Shown in pieces: positions 17,130 through 26,218 of a DNA stretch of 64,000 nt. Location: NCBI RefSeq assembly GCF_029023725.1, contig NZ_CP119075.1, positions 4,459,501 to 4,523,500 of the forward strand. The letters are read 5' to 3'. A program made the position numbers and the translations under genes. Within the stretch, counting starts at the first letter, position 1; every line of letters begins with the position of its first letter. The stretch is from Synoicihabitans lomoniglobus (lineage in GTDB: Bacteria; Verrucomicrobiota; Verrucomicrobiia; Opitutales; Opitutaceae). The notes under the pieces are model-generated. The model saw nothing but the letters and a program-made list of their open reading frames with translations. It made no database searches and was not told the origin of the DNA.

Positions 17130-19868
17130 TCAGCGGGTTCCTTTCGCGGTTTCAAATTCCGGCAACGCCTGCAACTCCGCCGCCGACCACGGCTTGATGC
17201 GGCCTTCGCCCAACTTGCGCATCCGCGCGGCGTCCTCGACAGTGATCGGCGACGCTTGATTTCCCCAGGCGCGCCTTAAATAAGTGGTGATCGCCGCGAT
17301 GCCTTCATCGTCGAACATGCCCGGCACCGAGCCGAGCGCCGGCATGACCATGTCCCACGTGCGACCCTGAACCTCAACGGGGCCGGACAGACCGCGCAGC
17401 ACGATTTCCACCGGCAGCCGGGGATTTTCCACCACCCAGGGGGAGCCCGCCAGCGGCGGAGCGACGCCAGCCATGCCCATGCCGTCCACCTGATGACAGG
17501 CGGCACAAATGGTGGCGTAAGTCTGTTTACCACGCTCGAACAATACTTGTTCAGCTTCCGTCAAAGGACGCACCTCCGCGTCCGCAAACCGCGCGTCGCC
17601 GGGCCACGTAAGCTGTTCAAACACCTTCACCGCCGCCGTCGCCAACTCGCCTTCCGGCCACGCCTGCGACTCGGCATAAATCGTCGGCGGACCGGCCAGA
17701 CTGAGCGGCGCGCCATTGCGTTGATGAGCGGACGCTCCCGCCCACAGCGCGGTTCCGACCGGCGAACCTACCGGCCACATCTGAAGTTGATTCAACAGGG
17801 CGGCCACCTCCGCCGCATCACTGCGCACCATCACATCGTAACCGAGTTGCTCCCATAAATGGACTTCCGCCGGACGAAGTGCCCGGCCTGTCAGCGACGA
17901 TTTCGCCGCCGCTAAAAATGCCAGTTCCTGTCCGCGCAATCCCGCCGCGGCCGCCACTCCGAATTCCGGCGCGGCATCGTCCGCCGCCACCAGCTCACGC
18001 ATGACCGGCCATGCCTCCGGTGAACCGGACGCCCCCAAGGTCAGCAGCAATTGAAGGCGCACTTGGAGCGAGGAGTCGTTCGCCAGTGACATCAACGTCG
18101 AGGCGATCTCCGACCGCGCGGCCGCAGGGAGTCTTTCGGTGAGCCGCACCGCCGCTTCCCGCAAGCGAGCATCGGTATCCTGCAAAGCCCGTCGCACCAC
18201 TTTGGGCTTGAGCGCGTCAAGCCCTTCCAACGTCCACAGCGCGTGCAACCGACCCAACGGCGTAGCATTCGCGTTCGTCGCGAGTCGAATCAGATCCGAG
18301 GCGACTTCGCGATGGTCACCTTGCACCAAAACCCGTTGCGCCGTATCGCGCATCCAGCCGCTGCGATCATCGAGTTGTGCCACCCAGCCGGCGGCGGATT
18401 CGGGCAGCTCCGATTCTTGTAACACCGTCGAGGACTGCTTGGGCACGATCCGATAAATACGTCCGGTCGCGGTGAATTGCCCAAGATCACGACCGAGCAC
18501 CTGCTTGCGCAGATACTCCGTCACGTAGCGTTTGTGCTCTACGATGCCGGTATACATATCGGCCACGTAGAGCGCACCATCGGGTCCCGATTCCAAAAAT
18601 ACGGGTCGGAATCGTTCGTCGGTTGAAGCGAGAAACTCGCGGTCCGGTTGCGTCCGCTCCGCGCGCAGATTCAGCCCGTCGGAGTGCATGCTCAAATGGC
18701 TCACGAGGTTCCCCACGGGGTCGCAGATGAAGACATCTCCGTTCACGGCCGACGGGAAAAGATCGCCGCGATAAATGAACGGTGAAGACGCAGCGGTGAA
18801 CTGTTTCAGCGTGCCATCGGGACGCAGATCCGACGCCCCCAATGTCACGAGTGGGGTCACGCGCGGCGGATGGAGCGCCTTGTCCGCGACCAGATCGACA
18901 TTAAGTAACGCCGGCCCGCGAACATGACGCCGTTGAGACAAGTTCGGACCCGTGGCGTCCAGAAAATACTGCCCCGGGGCCAGATCAGCATGAAGGGGTG
19001 ACGCGTTGTAGTTGTAGAACAAGCGTCCTGTATCATCCTGACTGATACCCCACTGACCGCGAAAGGCCGTCGGCTCGGCCGTCAAAGCCCCATCCCGATA
19101 TTGGTAACGCACCGCGCTCTTCGCGGAATACAACCAATTGTCCAACCCGCGCACCAAACCGTTGGCCGAATGCTCGGGATTCCCTTCCACCCCGTAGTCC
19201 TCCGCCAGCAAAGTTCTTTCGTCGGCGATCAGGTCGCCATCGAGATCCCGCGCCAACCAGATGCGCGGTGGCTCCACCACCAAGGCGCCCTCCGGCACCA
19301 AGGCAAGCGAGCGCGGCATGACCAGTCCGTCCAGGAAGGTGGTGGAACGATCCATCCGGCCATCCCCGTCATCATCCTCCAACACCACGATTCGTCCGCT
19401 CGGGTCATCCTGGCCAGTGCCGTCAATGTCACGCATGTAGCCGGGCATCTCCACCACCCACAACCGACCTCGCTCGTCGAATCGCATGAAAACCGGCCGC
19501 ACCACCAGCGGTTCGGCGGCCACCAGTTCGATGCGGAAGCGATCGTCCAATTGCATCGATTCCAAAGCCTCTTCCGGTGAAAGTAACGGCGAAGGCGGGA
19601 TGTCCACATTCTCCCAAATCTTGTCCGCCGCGTCCCCTTCGTAGCCCTCGTAGGTAAGCCACCACTTGCCTTTGGGGTGACCCGTTTTTTTCCACCACTC
19701 TTCCGCCTGCTTCTCGTCCACCTTCGGAGCATCCCCCGAGACAGCGGCCGGGGATGATGTGTCGGCGGCTCCCGAGGTTTGGGCTGAAACGATGGAAGGG
19801 TGACCGACCCACAAAGCGGCCAACAGAGAGATGCGTAGGGAATAAATGAACACGGAAGTTGATTTCAA
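17130..19868 (-). CDS. PVC-type membrane-bound dehydrogenase with HEAT repeats and C-terminal cytochrome c domain
   Basis: A 912-residue exported protein (signal about 1-29) with a beta-propeller dehydrogenase-like domain at roughly 90-500 (ELVAAEPLVVRPVFMRFDERGRLWVVEMPGY, ANGLVRGLDNWLYS, GPDGALYVADMYTG), HEAT-like alpha repeats at about 510-680, and a cytochrome c domain with CAACH at about 791-795 and a likely axial Met in MVMPALG. This three-part arrangement is characteristic of Planctomycetes-Verrucomicrobia-Chlamydiae proteins expanded in polysaccharide degraders; none has a settled reaction. By analogy with PQQ-like or glucose-dehydrogenase propellers it could oxidise a sugar in the periplasm and pass electrons to the respiratory chain. 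It starts 2 bp after the fusion gene, within the sulfatase cluster. The redox substrate is unknown. Confidence 0.85.
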   Translation of the reverse strand: MKSTSVFIYSLRISLLAALWVGHPSIVSAQTSGAADTSSPAAVSGDAPKVDEKQAEEWWKKTGHPKGKWWLTYEGYEGDAADKIWENVDIPPSPLLSPEEALESMQLDDRFRIELVAAEPLVVRPVFMRFDERGRLWVVEMPGYMRDIDGTGQDDPSGRIVVLEDDDGDGRMDRSTTFLDGLVMPRSLALVPEGALVVEPPRIWLARDLDGDLIADERTLLAEDYGVEGNPEHSANGLVRGLDNWLYSAKSAVRYQYRDGALTAEPTAFRGQWGISQDDTGRLFYNYNASPLHADLAPGQYFLDATGPNLSQRRHVRGPALLNVDLVADKALHPPRVTPLVTLGASDLRPDGTLKQFTAASSPFIYRGDLFPSAVNGDVFICDPVGNLVSHLSMHSDGLNLRAERTQPDREFLASTDERFRPVFLESGPDGALYVADMYTGIVEHKRYVTEYLRKQVLGRDLGQFTATGRIYRIVPKQSSTVLQESELPESAAGWVAQLDDRSGWMRDTAQRVLVQGDHREVASDLIRLATNANATPLGRLHALWTLEGLDALKPKVVRRALQDTDARLREAAVRLTERLPAAARSEIASTLMSLANDSSLQVRLQLLLTLGASGSPEAWPVMRELVAADDAAPEFGVAAAAGLRGQELAFLAAAKSSLTGRALRPAEVHLWEQLGYDVMVRSDAAEVAALLNQLQMWPVGSPVGTALWAGASAHQRNGAPLSLAGPPTIYAESQAWPEGELATAAVKVFEQLTWPGDARFADAEVRPLTEAEQVLFERGKQTYATICAACHQVDGMGMAGVAPPLAGSPWVVENPRLPVEIVLRGLSGPVEVQGRTWDMVMPALGSVPGMFDDEGIAAITTYLRRAWGNQASPITVEDAARMRKLGEGRIKPWSAAELQALPEFETAKGTR

Positions 19869-19870
19869 AA

Positions 19871-22800
19871 TTAAGGTATTGCGGGGCTGGTCGCGGACGC
19901 GCGCGGGACGGGTCCGACGTCAGGAGACAGGAGCGCCTTGACCTGCTCAAAAATGAGATCTTCGACCGACGGATCGAAGCGGGCGGGCACCCCGTAGTTG
20001 ATTCGCGAACCATCCACTTCCCAACCGCCCTCGGGGATCTCGTCCGCGGCCGGAATGTAGGCCGGCGAATCGTGCGCATAGGCATTGACCCAAAGACGTC
20101 CTCCCGGGAATTCCTTCTTGAGGCGCAAACCATATTGCACATGCACTTCTCCCGCGAGAAACACGATGTTCAGTTCATCGGCAAACGTCCATGTCTGCAC
20201 CATATACGGGATTGATGTCGCCACCGGCTCACCCCGCTGGAGGCGCGCCGTCATCGTGCGACTGAACCAGTCCTTTCGTTTTTCCCAATGCGCTAGATCC
20301 GGCACGGGCTGCAACGGCAGGTCAAACCGCGCCACCCGAACCTGCGGTGTTCCTGCCAGCGGTTCCATCGGCTGCCCCAGAACGCGTTCGACTTCAGCCG
20401 CCGCCTCTTCGCCGGGCGTCACGGGATCTTCGCCCCGGAAATGGATATCGAGCGGATTGATGTTCCCGCCACATCCCACGGTCACCATTGCCACGCTACC
20501 GGGATGCGCCGCCTCGAGGCGGGACTGCGCCACCCCCATCCAGTCGCCGTGCACGCTGGGAGCCTGCCAACACACTCCATGGCACGCGTAACTGAACCAG
20601 GTCGCGCGCAACGTGCCATCCGGCGCCCGCACGCTCATGACCGTCAAATCCTGGTCCATCGGGCCGTGCGGATTATCGCCGAACGTCACCCATTCGCCGT
20701 TCTCCACCAGGCGGCGATTCATCCCGAAGCCGGCCTGACCCGTGGCATGCGCGAGACGAGCGGGTTGCCGCTGCGTCAGCGCTTCCACTGCGACCTGCTC
20801 CAGCCGATCCATCAACCAAGCCTCGTAGGCCGCTATTTCCGCCGCGTCTTCCGGCGACGGCTCCACCCGAAAAACATACGGAGCCACCGATTTTAACGCC
20901 GGCGCGCTGTGGTTGTGCGCGGAGGTCAGCGTCAATCGTGCGCGATTCGTAAATCCCACCGCCTGGCCCAAACGCGCCATCAACGCCGCGGCCATCTCAT
21001 CGCTCACGCCGAGCAGGTCGGTGGTGAGCAACAATACCGGGTCCTCGCCCGCGTCGCCTCCGATGGCCATCGCCTTGGCAAAAATCCGCTGCGTCACCGC
21101 GTTCGAGCTGGTCTTGCGCACACCGCGAGGGAACCCGTGTAGCCGCACCGCCATCGGAGGAGTGATGTCCACTTTCGCAACACCAACTAAAGTCAATGGA
21201 CCGGTCGCCGTGCGAGCTGGCGCAGCGTGCGCGTCCAGCTCCGCCAAGGCACGTTGCAAGACCCATTGCACCATCAGAAAAAGGTTGGCCCCGCTGAACG
21301 GACCGGGATCGAGTGCCGCCACCCGCTGCATTGCCGCCCTGACCGGGAGCGCTTGCTCATCGATCCGGTCCATCACATTTGCAGCGGCCAATTGCACGAG
21401 GGGCCGCTCGTCCTCCAACCACCGGGTCAGGAAGGGCAACGCGGCCGACGGCTCACCTCGGTTGCATAGGGCTTCCGCCGCCGCGATCGAAACTTCCGCG
21501 TGCTCGTCCTGCAGGGCTTTGCGTAACGCCGCGCCCATTCCCGGCGTTTTCACCTCGCGCCCCAGTGCGGCCAATCCACTCGCCGCCCAGTAACGAACCG
21601 GCGGATACGAGTCCGCCAGCGCCGCCATCAGCACGGATCCCGCCGCCGCTCCCTGCTCCAGCAAACGGACCGCCGCAATACAGCGATCGATGTCATACGC
21701 TCCGCTGCGGGCATATTCAAATTCACTGCTGCCAACCGCAAAATCGCGCAACATCTGTTCCGGGATAAATCCGGTGTCCACCGTGCGGCGCGCCCAATCG
21801 AAGTGCTCCGCACGCATGCGGGCCAAGGTATCCGCATAGGCCGGATCATGGGCCACATTGTGCAGTTCATCGGGATCAGTGCGCAAATCATAGAGTTCCT
21901 CCAACGCCTTGTGATCGGCCATGAAATAGGTCAGCCCGGGAGACAAATCTCCCGCGACAGCGAGACGACGAAACGCCTGCGAGGATTGCAGGAGGTCCAT
22001 GTAATCCAACCAAGGAAAGTGCGGCAGGTCTGGGTGGTAGTTGCGGTGATACTTGAACCGGTCGCTGCGCACGGTGCGGCTCATATCAATGCGTTCGTCC
22101 ATCCGGTCCCGAATCGAATAAATGTAATCATTGGGATCCGGCACCGTGGTGCTGAGCACGTCGCGTCCCTGCATCATCTCCGGCACGGGAAGTTTCAAAA
22201 ACGACAAAATCGACGGAGCCAAATCGATCAAACTCACCAGTTGGGAATCCACCGATCCGGGCTCCGCCGCCATCCGCGTCCGCCACTTCTCCGGCACGCA
22301 AACAATCAAGGGAACCTGCAGCCCCGCCTCGAAATTGAACTGTTTCGCGCGCGGTAAACCCGCCCCGTGGTCCGTATAAAACATGACCACGGTGTCATCC
22401 GCCAACCCGTCCGCTTCCAGTTGGGCGAGAATCGTTTTCACCTGGCCGTCCATCGCCGTGATCATGTCGTGATTGCGAGCCCACTCCCGCCGCACTTCCG
22501 GCGTATCGGGCAACCACGCGGGCAATGTCACTTTGGCCGGATCGTGGCGTTGTTCCGGCGTGAGCCCGGCGGTGAGTTTCGCAAACGCTTCATCGTCGAA
22601 ACGCAGGCGACTCTCGTGCGTCGTCATGAAATTAAAGATGCTGAAAAAGGGCTGACCCGGTGCACGGTTTCTCCAATGCGCCTTCCGGCTCGACTCATCC
22701 CACATCCCGGCCGGAGCGGGAAAATTGTAATCCTCCTTGAAGTTGTTGGTGCAGTAATAACCGGCATCCCGCAGCAGTTGAGGTAACGTCGGCGTCTGGT

Positions 22801-23113
22801 CCGACAACGTCGCGCTTCCTCGCATGTGCTGCGACCCCAGCGACGACGCAAACATGCCTGTGGCCAAACTCGATCGCGACGGCGCACATACTCCCGCCGC
22901 ACTGAACGCCCGCGTAAATCGCACTCCCTGCGTCGCCAGCTGATCCAGACTCGGCGTGTTCGCATCCGGGTCACCGTAACTGCCGAGATTCGAACTCATA
23001 TCCTCGGCCACCAACCACAGAATATTGGGACGCTCCTCCGCCATCGCCCCCGTCCAGAGCCCAATCGTCCCTCCTAAAATCAAAAGAAGACGAGACCGGG
23101 AAAAACGATTCAT
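19871..23113 (-). CDS. Sulfatase - HEAT - neutral-ceramidase-like fusion protein
   Basis: A 1080-residue exported protein (start ATG 23113, MNRFSRSRLLLILGG). Residues about 28-465 form an S1 sulfatase with ERPNILWLVAEDMSSNLGSYG and formylglycine Cys76 in CAPSR. Residues about 490-640 are HEAT-like repeats (AALADSYPPVRYWAASGLAALG). Residues about 660-1070 are a neutral/alkaline-ceramidase-like domain (VAKVDITPPMAVRLHGF, LTLTSAHNHSAP, FSYACHGVCW, VTVGCGGNINPL). The usual ceramidase nucleophile Ser, in a GDVSPN-like loop, is replaced by NIN, so the domain may be a different amidohydrolase or inactive. The reading frame is uninterrupted, so this is a true fusion. It sits 28 bp after the preceding sulfatase and 2 bp before the cytochrome protein. 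It could act on a sulfated N-acyl compound, which is speculative. Confidence 0.85.
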   Translation of the reverse strand: MNRFSRSRLLLILGGTIGLWTGAMAEERPNILWLVAEDMSSNLGSYGDPDANTPSLDQLATQGVRFTRAFSAAGVCAPSRSSLATGMFASSLGSQHMRGSATLSDQTPTLPQLLRDAGYYCTNNFKEDYNFPAPAGMWDESSRKAHWRNRAPGQPFFSIFNFMTTHESRLRFDDEAFAKLTAGLTPEQRHDPAKVTLPAWLPDTPEVRREWARNHDMITAMDGQVKTILAQLEADGLADDTVVMFYTDHGAGLPRAKQFNFEAGLQVPLIVCVPEKWRTRMAAEPGSVDSQLVSLIDLAPSILSFLKLPVPEMMQGRDVLSTTVPDPNDYIYSIRDRMDERIDMSRTVRSDRFKYHRNYHPDLPHFPWLDYMDLLQSSQAFRRLAVAGDLSPGLTYFMADHKALEELYDLRTDPDELHNVAHDPAYADTLARMRAEHFDWARRTVDTGFIPEQMLRDFAVGSSEFEYARSGAYDIDRCIAAVRLLEQGAAAGSVLMAALADSYPPVRYWAASGLAALGREVKTPGMGAALRKALQDEHAEVSIAAAEALCNRGEPSAALPFLTRWLEDERPLVQLAAANVMDRIDEQALPVRAAMQRVAALDPGPFSGANLFLMVQWVLQRALAELDAHAAPARTATGPLTLVGVAKVDITPPMAVRLHGFPRGVRKTSSNAVTQRIFAKAMAIGGDAGEDPVLLLTTDLLGVSDEMAAALMARLGQAVGFTNRARLTLTSAHNHSAPALKSVAPYVFRVEPSPEDAAEIAAYEAWLMDRLEQVAVEALTQRQPARLAHATGQAGFGMNRRLVENGEWVTFGDNPHGPMDQDLTVMSVRAPDGTLRATWFSYACHGVCWQAPSVHGDWMGVAQSRLEAAHPGSVAMVTVGCGGNINPLDIHFRGEDPVTPGEEAAAEVERVLGQPMEPLAGTPQVRVARFDLPLQPVPDLAHWEKRKDWFSRTMTARLQRGEPVATSIPYMVQTWTFADELNIVFLAGEVHVQYGLRLKKEFPGGRLWVNAYAHDSPAYIPAADEIPEGGWEVDGSRINYGVPARFDPSVEDLIFEQVKALLSPDVGPVPRASATSPAIP

Positions 23114-23141
23114 GATAACAAAGAAGGGCCGCCAATCGCGG

Positions 23142-24773
23142 TCAGGAGCGAGGTTGGGCGGCCTCCCAGCCGGCACGTAATTTTTGGGTCAATTGCGCCA
23201 CCAGTTCCGCCTGCTCCGGATGGCCCGCGATATTCACATTCTCCGCCGGATCGAGTTGATGATCGTAGAGTTCGATGCCCCGAATCACGTCCGGATTGCC
23301 ATCCTCCTGCCACAACGTGAACCGGTATCGATCCGTCCGCATCGAGTAGCCCATCGTCGCGGTCTTGGGATAGTCCCGATAGCCAAGCGGAGTATCGATC
23401 GCCAACGGATTGACGCGATAATTAGGAATTGCCCTTCGAAGATACTGACTGAAAGCCGCTGACTTCCAGGGCCGTTGAGGATCCGTCAACAAAGGCACGA
23501 AGCTGGTGCCTTCAAGGTGCTCCGGTAGCGACAAACCGGCCAATTCCGCCAGCGAAGGATATATGTCCACAAACTCGACCAATGCATCGGTATGTCGCCC
23601 CGCGCCGCGACCGTCCGGCAACGCGATCATCAACGGAGACCGGGTGGACATCTCCAAGTTCGTCAACTTGGCCCACATGCTGTTTTCGCCCAGGGAAAAA
23701 CCATGATCCCCCCACAGCACGATGATGGTATTCTCGCGTAGACCGAGACGATCAAGCTCGTCCAGCAGACGACCCACCAACGCATCCACATAGCTGATAC
23801 ACGCGTAATAACCATGAATCATTTCCCGCGATTGCTCCGGCAGGATGGCTCCGCTGTCCGGGACATCTGACTGGGCCCGCGCCTCCGGCCAATGCACCTG
23901 CAGAGAGATCGGCGGCGCATCGCGAGGCGGAAAATTGTTCTCCGCGATCTTGATCTCGTTGCGATCATACAAATCCCAATACTTCTTGGGCGCGATGAAC
24001 GGATAATGCGGTTTGAGAAACCCTACCCCGAGGAAGAAAGGTTCCTCGAGTGCGGCAACCTCACGCATGACTTGCAGCGCCCGATTGGTGACCTGGCCGT
24101 CGTATAACACATCCTCGGAAACATCCGGTGCTTCCGTAGCGAACCCCCGGATCACGTAATTCTCCCAATCGTCCGGCGTTTCGTCCGCGCGCATCCGGGT
24201 GCGCGCAAACACTTTTTTGGCGTCCGCTATCCCCGCCTCCGTGTGATAATATCGCGGGGGACTGGGCAACCACAAAGGAGCCGACCAGGACTGCGGATCA
24301 TCCAAATTCGGCTGACCGTCCACGTCGGCGTGAAAAGAGAATGCGGGATGGAAGTTCTTTCCCACCGCCTGGGTGTGGTAACCCTGCTGTTTAAAATGTT
24401 CGGGCAACGTCACCACGTCGGGAACCTTCTCCCGGAAATGGGTGGCCAGGTTGAAAACCCCGGTCGAATCGGGGCGCAGGCCCGTCATCAAACTGCTGCG
24501 CGATGGACTGCAGATCGCCATCTGGCAATACGCGCGATCGAACGTCATGGACCGCTCCATCAATCGATCCAAATTTGGCGCAATGACCTGCTCCTTACCA
24601 TATCCCTTCAGATAGGGCCCAAAGTCGTCCATCGAGATAAACAGCACATTGGGTCGTTCAGACGTGGCCGCCTGGACCGATCCTGCGAAGGCGACCCAAC
24701 CGATGAGTAGGAAATGCCCCCACGTCATCGCCTTCCCCGGCCTTTTCGATTTTCGCATCATGATCAGCCTCAT
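23142..24773 (-). CDS. Sulfatase, iduronate-2-sulfatase-like, exported
   Basis: A 543-residue S1 sulfatase. An N-terminal signal region (about 16-36) precedes RPNVLFISMDDFGPYLKGYG; the formylglycine site is Cys88 in CSPSR. MTGLRPDSTGVFNLATHFR and GFLKPHYPFIAPKKYWDLYD put it in the iduronate-2-sulfatase-like group, together with the sulfatase at 10717-12297, from which it probably arose by duplication. VLWGDHGFSLGE carries further metal ligands. The ATG overlaps the stop of the aldehyde dehydrogenase gene as ATGA, supporting the long N-terminus; ATGs at residues 5 and 6 are alternatives. Expected role: exported desulfation of a sugar-like substrate. The regiospecificity cannot be read from sequence. 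Confidence 0.9.
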   Translation of the reverse strand: MRLIMMRKSKRPGKAMTWGHFLLIGWVAFAGSVQAATSERPNVLFISMDDFGPYLKGYGKEQVIAPNLDRLMERSMTFDRAYCQMAICSPSRSSLMTGLRPDSTGVFNLATHFREKVPDVVTLPEHFKQQGYHTQAVGKNFHPAFSFHADVDGQPNLDDPQSWSAPLWLPSPPRYYHTEAGIADAKKVFARTRMRADETPDDWENYVIRGFATEAPDVSEDVLYDGQVTNRALQVMREVAALEEPFFLGVGFLKPHYPFIAPKKYWDLYDRNEIKIAENNFPPRDAPPISLQVHWPEARAQSDVPDSGAILPEQSREMIHGYYACISYVDALVGRLLDELDRLGLRENTIIVLWGDHGFSLGENSMWAKLTNLEMSTRSPLMIALPDGRGAGRHTDALVEFVDIYPSLAELAGLSLPEHLEGTSFVPLLTDPQRPWKSAAFSQYLRRAIPNYRVNPLAIDTPLGYRDYPKTATMGYSMRTDRYRFTLWQEDGNPDVIRGIELYDHQLDPAENVNIAGHPEQAELVAQLTQKLRAGWEAAQPRS

Positions 24774-26203
24774 TTTTTAAGCGGAGTTCGGATGACGAGA
24801 TTCCTGATCTCCGTCATGTCTTCCATGGCGAATCGCACGCCCTCTCGTCCTATGCCGCTGTCTTTGACTCCCCCATAGGGCATGTGGTCAACCCGCCAGG
24901 AGGGCACATCACCAATGATCACGCCGCCCACCTCAAGTTCGTCCCACGCTTGCTGCATCTTGTAGAGATCGCGGGTGAAGATACCGGCCTGCAGACCAAA
25001 GACACTGTCATTCGTCATCCGCAGCGCGTCGTCAAAATCATCATACGGCATAAGAATGGCGACCGGGCCAAACGCTTCATCGGCCACCACACGACTGTTC
25101 GCGGGAGCGCTTTCCAACAGGGTTGCCTGCATCATCGCGCCCTCGCGCGTTCCGCCACAGAGCAAGGTTGCTCCTCCCTGGACCGCTTCACCAATCCACG
25201 ACTCCAGGCGCTCGGCTTCCGACTCCGAAATCATCGGACCGATAAAAGTGTCCTTTTCCTTCGGATCGCCCGCGATGAGTTTTTGGGTCGCCGCCACCAA
25301 CTTGGTGCGAACGTCCTCATAGATTGATCGATGCACCAGCACGCGCTGCACACTGATACAGCTCTGCCCCGACTGATAGAACGCGCCAAAGACAATGCGT
25401 TCGATCGCTTCATCCAGATCCTCCCAATCCGGCTCAACCACACAGGCCGCATTCCCTCCCAATTCGAGCACCACTTTCTTTTTGCCCGACTGGGCTTTGA
25501 GCGCCCACCCCACATCGGGTGACCCCGTGAAACTAAGCAGCTTCAGTCGATCATCCGTGGTGAACAAATCCGCCCCGTCGCGGTGACAGGGTAAAATCGA
25601 GAACGCCCCCTTCGGCAGATTCGTCTCCGCCAAAACTTCGCCAATCACCAACGCGCCCAATGGCGTGCGACTCGCCGGCTTCAACACGAACGGACAACCC
25701 GCCGCAATGGCGGGGGCGATCTTGTGCGCCGCGAGGTTGAGGGGAAAATTGAACGGTGAAATAAACGAACACGCCCCGATCGGCACCCGTTGAAACACTC
25801 CGCGGTAACCTTGCGACCGCGGCGAGATTTCGAGATTCATTAACTCACCGCCCTGCCGCGTCGCCTCCTCGGCGGCGATCTCGAACGTATCGATCAAACG
25901 CAACACCTCACCTTTACTGGCGGCGATCGGTTTGCCGGCCTCGATGCACAACAACTCGGCCAACTCGTCCTGCCGTTCCGTGAACCGTTTCACGCAATGG
26001 GCGAGCACGGCTCTGCGCTCATACGGCTTGAACTCCCGCATGGCCTTTTCCGCCGCCTGCGCAGCTCCTATCGCGCGATCAATCGTCGCACGATCCGCCA
26101 TCGCCACCTTGGCCGCGATCTCGCCGGAATACTTGTCGACCACCTCAAGGTCGGCATTGGGCAACTCAGCGGCATTGGCCAAGTAGAAAGGGTAGGTCTT
26201 CAT
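24770..26203 (-). CDS. NAD(P)-dependent aldehyde dehydrogenase
   Basis: A 477-residue cytoplasmic ALDH-superfamily enzyme with every expected motif. SFISPFNFPLNLAAHK and FVLKPASRTPLGA form the cofactor site, SFTGSPDVG the phosphate loop, VLELGGNAA the general-base Glu and FYQSGQSCISVQR the nucleophilic Cys. It would oxidise an aldehyde to the acid. It is the second gene of the sulfatase cluster, 15 bp after the SDR gene. An SDR plus ALDH plus enolase-family dehydratase set is seen in non-phosphorylative pathways for deoxy sugars such as L-fucose, where the ALDH oxidises lactaldehyde, and in related acid-sugar routes; that is a plausible but unproven model here. Succinate semialdehyde or glyceraldehyde-3-phosphate as substrate cannot be excluded. 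Confidence 0.88.
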   Translation of the reverse strand: MKTYPFYLANAAELPNADLEVVDKYSGEIAAKVAMADRATIDRAIGAAQAAEKAMREFKPYERRAVLAHCVKRFTERQDELAELLCIEAGKPIAASKGEVLRLIDTFEIAAEEATRQGGELMNLEISPRSQGYRGVFQRVPIGACSFISPFNFPLNLAAHKIAPAIAAGCPFVLKPASRTPLGALVIGEVLAETNLPKGAFSILPCHRDGADLFTTDDRLKLLSFTGSPDVGWALKAQSGKKKVVLELGGNAACVVEPDWEDLDEAIERIVFGAFYQSGQSCISVQRVLVHRSIYEDVRTKLVAATQKLIAGDPKEKDTFIGPMISESEAERLESWIGEAVQGGATLLCGGTREGAMMQATLLESAPANSRVVADEAFGPVAILMPYDDFDDALRMTNDSVFGLQAGIFTRDLYKMQQAWDELEVGGVIIGDVPSWRVDHMPYGGVKDSGIGREGVRFAMEDMTEIRNLVIRTPLKK

Positions 26204-26218
26204 CGGTCGAATGGCCTC

